A DNA stretch of 64,000 nucleotides from Myxococcales bacterium. GTDB lineage: Bacteria > Myxococcota_A > Polyangia > Fen-1088. This document shows positions 55,418 through 64,000 of this stretch, one piece after another. The stretch lies in assembly GCA_003142855.1 (NCBI GenBank), contig PLNW01000162.1, forward strand, positions 111,501-175,500. The letters are read 5' to 3'. Below the pieces are notes generated by a model, which worked only from the letters and a program-made list of their open reading frames with translations, was not told where the DNA came from and searched no databases. The translations under genes and the position numbers were made by a program. The stretch's first letter is position 1; every line of letters begins with the position of its first letter.

Positions 55418-55607
55418 AGGAAGCAAGCGAGACGGCCGGGCCGCCGCGCAGTGGAACCTTCATCACCGTGGCGATGATGTTTCCTGCCGGGCCGCCGCCC
55501 ATATTTGTCCAATAGACGCTGGTCGAATCGAGCGCAATGCCGTAGGGGCTGCCGGAGGCGAGCTCGATACTTGCGGGCCGCGCACGAGTGATCCTTCGAG
55601 CGATCAA
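55418..55607 (-). pseudogene. Fragment of a GIALD-type beta-propeller protein
   Basis: The minus strand encodes IELASGSPYGIALDSTSVYW, then TNMGGGPAGNI and VMKVPLRGGPAVSLAS, about 55 residues covering one blade of a repeat family frequent in myxobacterial exported proteins, which normally have six or more such blades. No signal peptide, start or further blades remain; the frame then runs into the 3' end of the TPR-kinase gene. It is a decayed remnant, probably left by a rearrangement between the kinase gene and katG. Confidence 0.6.
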
Positions 55608-55625
55608 GACTATGGGAATGGCCGG

Positions 55626-57851
<2,226 letters not shown>

Positions 57852-57942
57852 GGGATCCTCCTTGACTCTTAGGATGAGCCGCCGGCGGCTTTGTTCCGAT
57901 GATGCTGCTTCGGCGCCTGCGGCGCAGGTAGCGGTTGAGCTG

Positions 57943-58086
57943 GCACTTCTGCTGGGGACCGTCGACGGGCGGGTCCTGCATGTTGTGGTCGGACATGACG
58001 CCGGGACCGAACGGTGCTACGTAGTAACGGTGTACCAGCCCGACCCGGAAAGGTGGGAACGCGACTTCAGAAGGAGGAAGCCTTGA
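57943..58086 (+). pseudogene. C-terminal remnant of a DUF4258 toxin
   Basis: The frame ending at the TGA 58084-58086 reads ALLLGTVDGRVLHVVVGHDA, then YVVTVYQPDPERW and ERDFRRRKP, which matches the last ~47 residues of DUF4258 proteins, normally encoded just before YgiT-type antitoxins. The N-terminal helices and start are missing; upstream sequence belongs to the katG promoter side. Stop overlaps the ygiT-type ATG (TGATG), so original coupling is preserved. The toxin was decapitated, leaving the antitoxin. Confidence 0.65.
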
Positions 58087-58310
58087 TGACTTGCCCAATT
58101 TGCAAGCACGGTGAAATCGCGCCTGGGCACACCACGATCGCGATCCAACGCGGAGAATCCACGATTATCCTCAAGGGCGTCCCAGCCGACATCTGCGACA
58201 ACTGCGAGGAGTATCATCTTTCCGAAGAGGTCGCGCTGAAGGTCTACGCCGTGGCTGACTTGGCCGTTCGCTCCGGCGCCGAAGTCGAAATCCTGCGTTT
58301 CGCCGCGTAG
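58086..58310 (+). CDS. YgiT-type zinc finger protein (orphan antitoxin)
   Basis: A 74-residue zinc-finger protein with MTCPICKHGEI and ADICDNCEEYHLSEEVA, two CxxC pairs, and a C-terminal short helix-strand (LAVRSGAEVEILRF). Such proteins are usually the partner of a DUF4258 toxin and resemble the N-terminal half of MqsA. AAGGAGG is placed well before the ATG. The toxin immediately upstream is truncated, so this copy may be inert or act on other toxins. Confidence 0.85.
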   Translation: MTCPICKHGEIAPGHTTIAIQRGESTIILKGVPADICDNCEEYHLSEEVALKVYAVADLAVRSGAEVEILRFAA

Positions 58311-58329
58311 CCAATACGGGAAATTCGGT

Positions 58330-58450
58330 TCAGGCCTCGCGCCTGACCTGGTCAATGTCCTCGGCTGACAGATCGACGCCCAGGTCAGCCCACGCGCCGG
58401 ACAGGCTTTTGTGTGGTGTACCCCGGCCCAGGCGCTCGCCCCCGCGCCCT
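58330..58450 (-). pseudogene. C-terminal remnant of an antitoxin-like gene
   Basis: The minus strand encodes RLGRGTPHKSLSGAWADLGV, then DLSAEDIDQVRREA and stop at 58330. The GAWADLG..LSAEDID..RRE pattern is typical of the toxin-binding tail of VapB/AbrB-type antitoxins. No start or DNA-binding domain precedes it; the 5' side abuts the 3' end of the parE-like gene. Its PIN toxin is absent. Confidence 0.45.
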
Positions 58451-58468
58451 TCACTGTGCTGGGATGTT

Positions 58469-58777
58469 CTAGCCGATTGGAGTTGCCGCCACTCGCGTGC
58501 GCCAGTATCCGGGCTTCCGATGACAATGCATCACCGCAACGATGAGCACGTGGCTTTCTTCCGTGGTGTACAGAATGGCATAGGGGAACACCCGGGTCAG
58601 TCGCCGGCGGACATCCTGCTCCAGGATCGGCCAGCGATCGGGAGCTTGGCAGACGCCCTCGATGGCACCTTCCACGCTTCGGATGAAGCGCTCGCCCAGC
58701 CCTGGCTGGCCGACTTCGTAGGCGCTTGCCGCAGCAGCGTACTCCGCGAACGCGTCCGGGTGAAACGCGTGCTTCAT
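58469..58777 (-). CDS. ParE/RelE-family toxin
   Basis: A 102-residue protein with the ParE/RelE fold pattern: FHPDAFAEYAAAASAYEVGQ (first helix), ERFIRSVEGAIEGVCQAPDR, WPILEQDVRRRLTRVFPYAI (central strands with Arg residues) and ILYTTEESHVLIVAVMHCHR. Members poison gyrase or cleave mRNA. The ATG overlaps the stop of the antitoxin gene (ATGA), so the pair is coupled with the antitoxin first. All core positions are present, so it appears intact. Confidence 0.88.
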   Translation of the reverse strand: MKHAFHPDAFAEYAAAASAYEVGQPGLGERFIRSVEGAIEGVCQAPDRWPILEQDVRRRLTRVFPYAILYTTEESHVLIVAVMHCHRKPGYWRTRVAATPIG

Positions 58778-59007
58778 TTGCCAAGAAGGGATCTCACCTG
58801 CGCGGCGGCAACATCTCCAGGAATCGCCTCCACCTTGCCGGACCGCACCTCATCACGACGGCGAATTGCTTCCGCCGCCCAGCAAGCGCGGACGTCGTCA
58901 TCCGCGAGCGGATCGAGGCTTTCGACGAGGCGATCCGCCAACAGTGCGCGCGCCTCGGCGGGCAACGCGAGCATCTCCTCGGTCAACTTCTCCACTGGGA
59001 TGGACAT
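58774..59007 (-). CDS. Addiction-module antitoxin (PF09720-like)
   Basis: A 77-residue protein starting MSIPVEKLTEEMLALPAEAR, followed by ALLADRLVESLDPLADDDVR and AAEAIRRRDEVRSGKVEAIP. This is the short helical antitoxin type (addiction module component, about 75 aa) paired with ParE/RelE toxins. The ATG at 59007 gives the family length; a longer in-frame start is rejected. It precedes the toxin with ATGA overlap. Confidence 0.87.
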   Translation of the reverse strand: MSIPVEKLTEEMLALPAEARALLADRLVESLDPLADDDVRACWAAEAIRRRDEVRSGKVEAIPGDVAAAQVRSLLGK

Positions 59008-59107
59008 GGATGAAGGGTACGACCGTCCGACCATGCAGGCAACCGGTCCTTCACCGGCGCCATTGGCGGCGACTGCGTCGGCCTTCACGGCATCGTTCTA
59101 GCTTCCA

Positions 59108-59657
<550 letters not shown>

Positions 59658-59758
59658 GACTCAGGAGTATCGCCGATGGGCTGGACTAGCAACTATGCCT
59701 TGCACCCCGCCGACAAGCTCCTGGTTCGCACGAGCGTACGCATGACGCTCTCGGCTCC

Positions 59759-59829
59759 GCCGAACGATTTGGCGTTCACCTGCGAGCGGCCGTCTCCGGC
59801 CGATCGTCGGGTGCAACGCCATGTTCGGC
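59759..59829 (-). repeat. attC-like folded site A
   Basis: Outer 7-bp inverted repeats GCCGAAC (59759-59765) and GTTCGGC (59823-59829) enclose an inner pair, GGCGTTCACC and GGTGCAACGCC, which match except for one unpaired C. Between them lies a GC-rich stem CGGCCGTCTCCGGCCG. Outer boxes, inner boxes with a single extrahelical base, and a variable stem are the design of integron attC sites. The R-box GTTCGGC departs from GTTRRRY at one position. The remaining 59658-60014 gap holds no gene. Confidence 0.5.
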
Positions 59830-60014
59830 GGCGCGCTACGAGGAGATCCTCCAACCGGAATGCAGGTACGAATGGGCTCATACGTGATGTGATCAGCAGC
59901 AACACTCTTTTCCCATTCCGCTGACTTCACAACCGCCTCGAATTTCGCGAGACTGGAAGGCGAGTCGGCCCTTCCGTGAGCCCGGGCGGTGCCCGCTCCA
60001 GGGCTCTAGATCGG

Positions 60015-60935
60015 TCACATCGGGCATCTGGACAGTCGGTAGGTTACGAAGGCGTCGGTCAACGGCATCATCTGACGCTCCCTTGCGGTACGGGTCACTC
60101 TTTCCACGAACACGAGCGCATGCTGTGCGATAGCGACGGTCATCTCGTCGTCGCTCATCTCGAGACTATGTGGAACATCTTCCATGCAGAGCTGGCCTGC
60201 CTTGATGGCCATATCGAAAGCTCGCATCTTTGGCACGCCGAAGCGCCCGGCGATCTTGGTGGCCAACTGAATGGCAATTGCGTTGAAGCCGAGGCGGCGC
60301 GCAAGCGCCTCCGGATTGGAATCATCTTGCATCGGCTGCTCCTCGATCTGGCGCCCGGCAACGCGCTGGCTCGTTGCCTTTGAATTGTTCTGCTCAAAGT
60401 TCCTGAGAGCAGAACCGTACGACTCGTATCTGTTGCGCATTTCCTCCACGAGGGCGGTGACTCCTGGGATCGGTTTCCCAGTCTTGTTGTCGGTCCCATT
60501 GACCGCTATCTTAACACCGCGCAACGGCTCGAAGAGATCCGCCAGGTAGGGGAGTCTCGCTTTGACGACGGTCCAATTCTTAGCCCTAATAGCTGCATCC
60601 ACTTCGTCGAGTGCCGTCGGGACTCTGTCCAAGTCGGTCGTTAGAATTCGGGTCACGGCGTTCTTCGCGGCGTCGTTGCTCCCGCTGGCGGCTGCCCTTT
60701 CTCTGCTGGGGGCGGCTGCGGTCATCGGTGGCGTCACTGTCGTCTGCCCGCCGTGTTTCGGCAAGACCAGCAAGACGAGGGAAACGGCCGCCCAACCGAA
60801 CGCCACCTGTTTCGCCCTATCGCTGTATCCCTTCCGGAGGGTGAACCAAGCGAAGGCCCAGGGTGCGAAGAAGATAGCGGCACCGAGAAGTAGACCCACA
60901 CGGCGGCCGGGAGGCAAAGGCACTGGCTCAGCCAT
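60015..60935 (-). CDS. Membrane-anchored protein of unknown function
   Basis: 306 residues: two N-terminal hydrophobic helices (VGLLLGAAIFFAPWAFAWF and VAFGWAAVSLVLLVLP), then a soluble region that starts Thr/Ala-rich and continues with charged helices (e.g. KAVTRILTT-like AKNAVTRILTTDLDRVPTAL, VTALVEEMRNRYESYGSALR). Two membrane helices and a tail without known motifs. The ATG is at 60935. It lies between the two attC-like sites, with site A about 190 bp after its stop, as for a cassette gene. I recognise no family. Confidence 0.65.
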   Translation of the reverse strand: MAEPVPLPPGRRVGLLLGAAIFFAPWAFAWFTLRKGYSDRAKQVAFGWAAVSLVLLVLPKHGGQTTVTPPMTAAAPSRERAAASGSNDAAKNAVTRILTTDLDRVPTALDEVDAAIRAKNWTVVKARLPYLADLFEPLRGVKIAVNGTDNKTGKPIPGVTALVEEMRNRYESYGSALRNFEQNNSKATSQRVAGRQIEEQPMQDDSNPEALARRLGFNAIAIQLATKIAGRFGVPKMRAFDMAIKAGQLCMEDVPHSLEMSDDEMTVAIAQHALVFVERVTRTARERQMMPLTDAFVTYRLSRCPM

Positions 60936-61038
60936 AATCGAGCAGCATCGCCGCGTGCTCGGCGCGGGTCAAGCTGCGCGTGGGTTCAGTAGCGATTCGG
61001 AGAGTAGAACCCGTGTCGTCGCCTCGTCTCCTCCGTCG

Positions 61039-61103
61039 GCCGAACGCCTTGCCGTTAAGCGGTGGGCGGCCGTCCGCGGCCGACCTTCAACGGCATGTTA
61101 GCC
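61039..61103 (-). repeat. attC-like folded site B
   Basis: GCCGAAC (61039-61045) and GTTAGCC (61097-61103) enclose GCCGTTAAG...CTTCAACGGC, inner arms that pair except for one extra C at the same position as in site A. The stem CGGCCGTCCGCGGCCGA closely matches site A. Both sites have the same orientation. The site covers the last codons (ending MPLKVGRGRPPTA) of the gene reading into it, a usual arrangement of cassettes. Confidence 0.5.
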
Positions 61104-62110
61104 AGGCTTGGGGATTGCGGCGAAGGCCCAGTCTTTCTTTCAACGCCGATCGCTTGCGCATTGGGCGCTATGCTGAGATCTGTTCGCAGCACCTTCTCAA
61201 GCTCATCATCGCTGAGGTGGGACCAGACCGGGTTCGAGGTAATGAAGTTGGGGCGGACCCTCGCTCCACGCAGGAACGGTCGCAGATAGTCCATAGCGAA
61301 CCAAAGCAGGCACAGCGCAGGACGGCGGCTTCCATGAAGTGCATGGTTTGTCCAACGGTAGATGTGCAACACGTGTGTCAACGGTACGACTGATTCAAGC
61401 TTGAGTTTGCTTCGCAGGTTAATGATCTGGCTGACACTGATGATTCTGAGTGTGCCTGATTCTTCCTGAAAGGCGCCAATGCCGATGGCTTCACGCAACT
61501 TGAGTTCGATGGCGGTCCGGAGCACGGGCGCGCTTGACTCTGGTTGATAGTCGAAGAACATGAGCCCAGGTACGTCGCGGTAGAATGCCTGAAGCGCGGC
61601 TTCGTAGTATTCGCGGGAATGCAGAAGCGGATTCCGAGCACCGTGAACCTGTAGCCCACGTCCTGCTGCGATCGCGAGCGGTTTGTGAAGCAAGAACATA
61701 TATTCGAGTGCGCCACTTTCGAGCAATTGACAGAGGCGCAGAACGCCCGGAACAAAATTCGGGCCCTTCGCCGTGAGCGAGGCGAGATGGCTCACGTGAC
61801 TATGAATGAATCGCAGCAGTACGTGCCCGAGCGCCATCAACTGAACACCCGTACGGGGTGCCCAGAGGGTCGAGTCATCGTATAGGTGCTTGACCAGCGC
61901 ATCGTTCCGGGAAAGGCAGGGCACCTTCTGGGCGCGGGCGGTCAAGAGCTCGCACAACAACCGACGGTCGTGCCCGACCTGAACGGCAAGTGCTGCCGTA
62001 AACATTGTAAGAAGCCGAGTGAGTTCGGGCTCAACCGGTTGCGTAGAACCGGAAGCTGAGCGATGGGTTTCGGCAAGCTGTCCGAGCCGATGTGCAATCT
62101 TTGTGAACAT
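61055..62110 (-). CDS. Orphan protein of unknown function
   Basis: 351 residues from the ATG at 62110 (GGAG 9 nt upstream). Helical, with segments HSHVSHLASLTAKGPNFVPG, LESGALEYMFLLHKPLAIAA and LLWFAMDYLRPFLRGARVRP; an HHY-rich middle (REYYEAALQAFYRDVPGL). No catalytic motif or family recognised. Codon choice and AT content look different from the housekeeping genes, suggesting transfer. Its last 15 residues come from attC-like site B. A longer start at 62173 is possible. Gene cassette origin is inferred. Confidence 0.6.
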   Translation of the reverse strand: MFTKIAHRLGQLAETHRSASGSTQPVEPELTRLLTMFTAALAVQVGHDRRLLCELLTARAQKVPCLSRNDALVKHLYDDSTLWAPRTGVQLMALGHVLLRFIHSHVSHLASLTAKGPNFVPGVLRLCQLLESGALEYMFLLHKPLAIAAGRGLQVHGARNPLLHSREYYEAALQAFYRDVPGLMFFDYQPESSAPVLRTAIELKLREAIGIGAFQEESGTLRIISVSQIINLRSKLKLESVVPLTHVLHIYRWTNHALHGSRRPALCLLWFAMDYLRPFLRGARVRPNFITSNPVWSHLSDDELEKVLRTDLSIAPNAQAIGVERKTGPSPQSPSLANMPLKVGRGRPPTA

Positions 62111-62236
62111 GGGTTTTGCTCCGGCTAACTTTGTATTCAGCTGCAGCCTCCCGCCTTGCGACGTTTTTCGCAAGCAGCGGCGGATGGCGGAGTCCGCGCT
62201 GCTAGGGCCGCCCCCAATCGCTCAATTCAAGCAATC

Positions 62237-62413
62237 TCAAGGCGTTGCCAGGTGTGAACCTGAGGCTTCCGGCGAGATGTCGGGGTCTGGGCTGCTGTCT
62301 AAGATACGAAGGGCGTCGAGCCCATTCGGAAACAGCGCCTTGAACGCGCCGGGCTTGGTCGAAATGAGGCCGACTCGTTGCGGCCGTTCCGAAGGCCAAT
62401 CTTCTTCCGACAC
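62237..62413 (-). CDS. Possible small gene in the 431-bp gap 62111-62541
   Basis: From a GTG at 62413 the minus strand encodes 58 residues: VSEEDWPSERPQRVGLISTK, then PGAFKALFPNGLDALRILDS and a Ser/Pro tail. The composition looks protein-like and the frame is open 20 codons further upstream, but there is no ATG and no good ribosome binding site. It may be a decayed cassette gene. The rest of the gap shows no coding sequence. Confidence 0.3.
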   Translation of the reverse strand: MSEEDWPSERPQRVGLISTKPGAFKALFPNGLDALRILDSSPDPDISPEASGSHLATP

Positions 62414-62541
62414 TGGCGTGGTCGGATCCTCAGGGCGGTGGCAAAACGCAGCACCCTTTGGCGAGGTGGGGAATCAAACTAACGGTGAAGTTTTCCAAAC
62501 ACGTTTGCGGCGCAGCGGGTGCGTTGCGTAGGAGGTAGGGC

Positions 62542-62805
62542 ATGCCCACCGTCATCGGCTATCATCAAGTGAAGGACACCAAGCATTGGCTCGCCTCGCC
62601 CATGCGCGAGAAGTTTTTCGGCCCCCTCGGTGTCACTGGCATTCGCACATTCGTTGACCCGCAGAATCCGACGCGCGTCGCTGTGCTGATGGAGGTTCCT
62701 GACATGAATAGGCTCAAGACCGCGATGAGCACCCCGGGTGCCGCCGAGGCGATGGCGCACGATGGAGTGCTGGCCGAGACACTGGTGCTGCTCGTCGAGG
62801 CGTAG
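62542..62805 (+). CDS. Small dimeric alpha-beta-barrel-type protein
   Basis: An 87-residue protein starting MPTVIGYHQVKDTKHWLASP with VTGIRTFVDPQNPTRVAVLM and EVPDMNRLKTAMSTPGAAEA. The strand-helix-strand order fits the ferredoxin-like dimeric alpha/beta barrel (ABM-like/YciI-like) fold. AGGAGG lies 6 nt before the ATG. Function unknown; members include monooxygenases and stress proteins. No linked gene gives a clue. Confidence 0.65.
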   Translation: MPTVIGYHQVKDTKHWLASPMREKFFGPLGVTGIRTFVDPQNPTRVAVLMEVPDMNRLKTAMSTPGAAEAMAHDGVLAETLVLLVEA

Positions 62806-62806
62806 C

Positions 62807-62872
62807 TGGGGCACGATCTCCCTCTATCTCGACATGCTCGGCAAGGAGCACGACTTCAGCAGCCTGTTGTGA
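62807..62872 (+). pseudogene. Short C-terminal gene remnant
   Basis: Right after the stop of the previous gene the plus strand reads WGTISLYLDMLGKEHDFSSL ending in a stop. It looks like the end of a protein whose front part was lost. Too short to assign to a family. Confidence 0.25.
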
Positions 62873-62981
62873 TACGGATTGCTATCGAGGAGGCGGGGTG
62901 TGTCAAGAGGGGGCGAGGATACCGTGCCGTGGCCCTGTACTTGGCCTTCCATCGAGTGCGACGTACACTCTCCCCAAGGCC

Positions 62982-63272
62982 ATGCAACGCGAGCGAATCA
63001 TCGAAACCATTCGATCCCACGCGGACGAGCTTCCGCGTTTCGACGTGCAGACCCTGTCGCTATTCGGCTCGGTGGCACGCGACGAAGCGCACGAACAGAG
63101 CGACGTGGATCTGCTGGTGTCGTTCCGAGGGGCGGCTACCTTCGGCCACTACATGGGTCTGAAGCTCTTCCTGGAGGACTTGCTCGGACGCCGCGTGGAC
63201 TTGGTCACGAAGCGCGCCCTGAGGCACGAGCTGCGTGAGCGAGTCGAGCGCGAAGCCATCCATGTCGCGTGA
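62982..63272 (+). CDS. MntA-type minimal nucleotidyltransferase antitoxin
   Basis: A 96-residue minimal nucleotidyltransferase with active site LFGSVARDEAHEQSDVDLLV, the GSxxRxxxxxxSDxDL pattern, and the later third acidic position DLVTKRALRHEL. Such proteins pair with HEPN RNases, which they neutralise by AMPylation. I chose the ATG at 62982. Its stop overlaps a start ATG at 63262, but the HEPN partner there is truncated. The antitoxin itself looks complete. Confidence 0.9.
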   Translation: MQRERIIETIRSHADELPRFDVQTLSLFGSVARDEAHEQSDVDLLVSFRGAATFGHYMGLKLFLEDLLGRRVDLVTKRALRHELRERVEREAIHVA

Positions 63273-63351
63273 CTATCTCATCCGCCTGCGCAAGCCTGTC
63301 GCTCATGCCGGGCGTCCCGCGAACACGCGCCGAGCTACCTCGGCACCATAA
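63262..63351 (+). pseudogene. Truncated HEPN toxin start
   Basis: An ATG overlapping the end of the MntA-type gene starts MSRDYLIRLRK, as HEPN partners of minimal nucleotidyltransferases typically do (MSRDxxxxL). After about ten codons the frame runs into unrelated sequence and stops at 63351; it overlaps the converging gene at 63303. The HEPN catalytic R-x4-6-H is missing. A deletion or recombination removed the toxin. Confidence 0.55.
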
Positions 63352-63566
63352 AGGCGTTCGGCGAGTTTCTCGCGAAGCTCGTCGTCCGAGAGTGTGCGGT
63401 CGGGATGCGCCCGTTTGATGCCGGCGATGGCAAGCTCTCGCGTGGCTCGCGACAGGCCGAGGCAGATCGCGAGTCGTCCTTCGGGCCCTGCTTGGCGCAA
63501 GAGCTCGAAGTATCTGGCGTTTGCCTCGGGCGAGGTGTCGCTCACGAAGGTCAATTTACCATGCAT
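63303..63566 (-). CDS. Small conserved-looking protein of unknown function
   Basis: 87 residues: MHGKLTFVSDTSPEANARYF, then ELLRQAGPEGRLAICLGLSR, ELAIAGIKRAHPDRTLSDDE and AERLYGAEVARRVFAGRPA. The pattern (SDTSPEA..Y.ELLR.AGPE.RLA..L.LSR..REL...GI...HP) is one I have seen among small accessory proteins near nucleotidyltransferase genes, without a known function. GAGG 8 nt before the ATG; a GTG at 63545 is an alternative. Appears intact. Confidence 0.65.
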   Translation of the reverse strand: MHGKLTFVSDTSPEANARYFELLRQAGPEGRLAICLGLSRATRELAIAGIKRAHPDRTLSDDELREKLAERLYGAEVARRVFAGRPA

Positions 63567-63803
63567 GGCGCTGCCTCGATGCGGAGGGGAGAGGAATCAT
63601 CGGATCGCCCCAGGAGGGCCCTTCGACGCAGAAGAACCGGTTCAAATCGCTTAGGCACCGGCCCGTCAGGGTTCTCCGACCCTCAGAACCCCTATTCGAA
63701 ATGCCTATGGCCACGCGACTAGGACGCAGTGGCTTTGCATCTCCGCACGGCTCATCCGTCCGCCAGGTGACGGTCTCTTGGCGGGCGGAACCGAAACTCC
63801 GAG

Positions 63804-64000
63804 CTACGGGGCGCAGACCTGGAAGCCGACTCTCCAATACTCGGGTGGGGTGGTCGGGGAAGACGGATCCGAAACGTACGCCGGCATGGGGTTGGGCGCT
63901 ACACAGTGCTGCGAGGGCTGACAATCGGCGTCCTGGTGACAGATCATTCGGGTGTTCGGAGTCATGCACAAGGGCGGGCTTAGCACTACTGATTCAAAAA
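63804..64000 (-). CDS. Cys-rich protein, N-terminus outside the window
   Basis: The minus strand is open from the right edge to a stop at 63804 and encodes ESVVLSPPLCMTPNTRMICH, then QDADCQPSQHCVAPNPMPAY and a tail ending EYWRVGFQVCAP. The C-x-x-D-x-D-C..C motif is common in secreted myxobacterial proteins with disulphide-rich repeats. Only the last ~65 residues are visible, so no function can be given. The 237 bp downstream (63567-63803) hold no gene. Confidence 0.55.
   Translation of the reverse strand, partial: FESVVLSPPLCMTPNTRMICHQDADCQPSQHCVAPNPMPAYVSDPSSPTTPPEYWRVGFQVCAP

Noticed and set aside
59661..59930. Protein NMALHPTIGRRRPLAGERQ...
   Set aside because: The frame crosses attC-like site A, and such peptides are a by-product of the folded repeat; no start or domain.

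Overview
The window looks like chromosomal DNA of a GC-rich, predatory or gliding-type deltaproteobacterium, most likely Myxococcota. The evidence is a complete type IV pilus alignment/secretin block (pilMNOPQ), two Hanks-type kinases (one with a PEGA tail, one fused to TPRs), giant TPR proteins, a HEAT-repeat/PilT fusion, paired bacterial dynamins, a Cys-rich 'C-x-x-D-x-D-C' protein at the right edge and a fragment of the 'GIALD..VYWTN' propeller family. No rRNA, tRNA, CRISPR array, insertion sequence or prophage was found. The species cannot be named from sequence alone.

Layout. 1-8.9 kb: two TPR scaffold genes on the minus strand; the first exceeds 2,100 codons and leaves the window. 9.1-21.4 kb: a minus-strand block running from an NtrC-family regulator through pilM-N-O-P-Q, a lipoprotein and a Roadblock/LC7 protein to aroQ-accB-accC, with many 4-nt stop/start overlaps. 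pilQ is greatly enlarged by a 9-residue Lys/Ala/Glu repeat tract and carries two copies of an 81-bp palindromic element inside its frame. 21.5-24.8 kb: glpK, thpR and a VKOR-DsbA fusion on the plus strand. 24.8-28 kb: phoH, a GAF/HD-GYP gene and ybeY. 28.3-33.5 kb: a lipoprotein GH10 xylanase, mazG and a CHASE2-adenylate cyclase with a promoter that predicts a leaderless mRNA. 33.5-40.3 kb: an RRM protein with a small companion gene, then rnhB, two dynamin-like GTPases and an M48 protease in one overlapping operon. 40.4-47.2 kb: housekeeping and small genes (tadA, amidase, membrane proteins, DUF2934, methyltransferase, nitroreductase, a FitAB/VapBC-type module, SDR, slyD).

47.2-55.4 kb is a kinase/pilus-retraction region: a PEGA kinase diverges from a HEAT-PilT fusion, a normal-sized PilT and a TPR-kinase; the last two overlap by one base. 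A 170-bp inverted-repeat element lies between the two PilT genes. 55.4-64 kb is an accessory region after katG. It has toxin-antitoxin genes (YgiT, ParE and its partner, MntA-type), several clearly broken partners (DUF4258 tail, antitoxin tail, HEPN start, frameshifted DHFR-like gene), orphan genes, and two attC-like folded repeats that suggest integron-type cassettes.

The most notable candidates for undescribed biology are the HEAT-PilT/PilT/TPR-kinase module, the M48-dynamin-dynamin-RNase HII operon, the palindromic element domesticated inside pilQ, and the attC-like cassette region.
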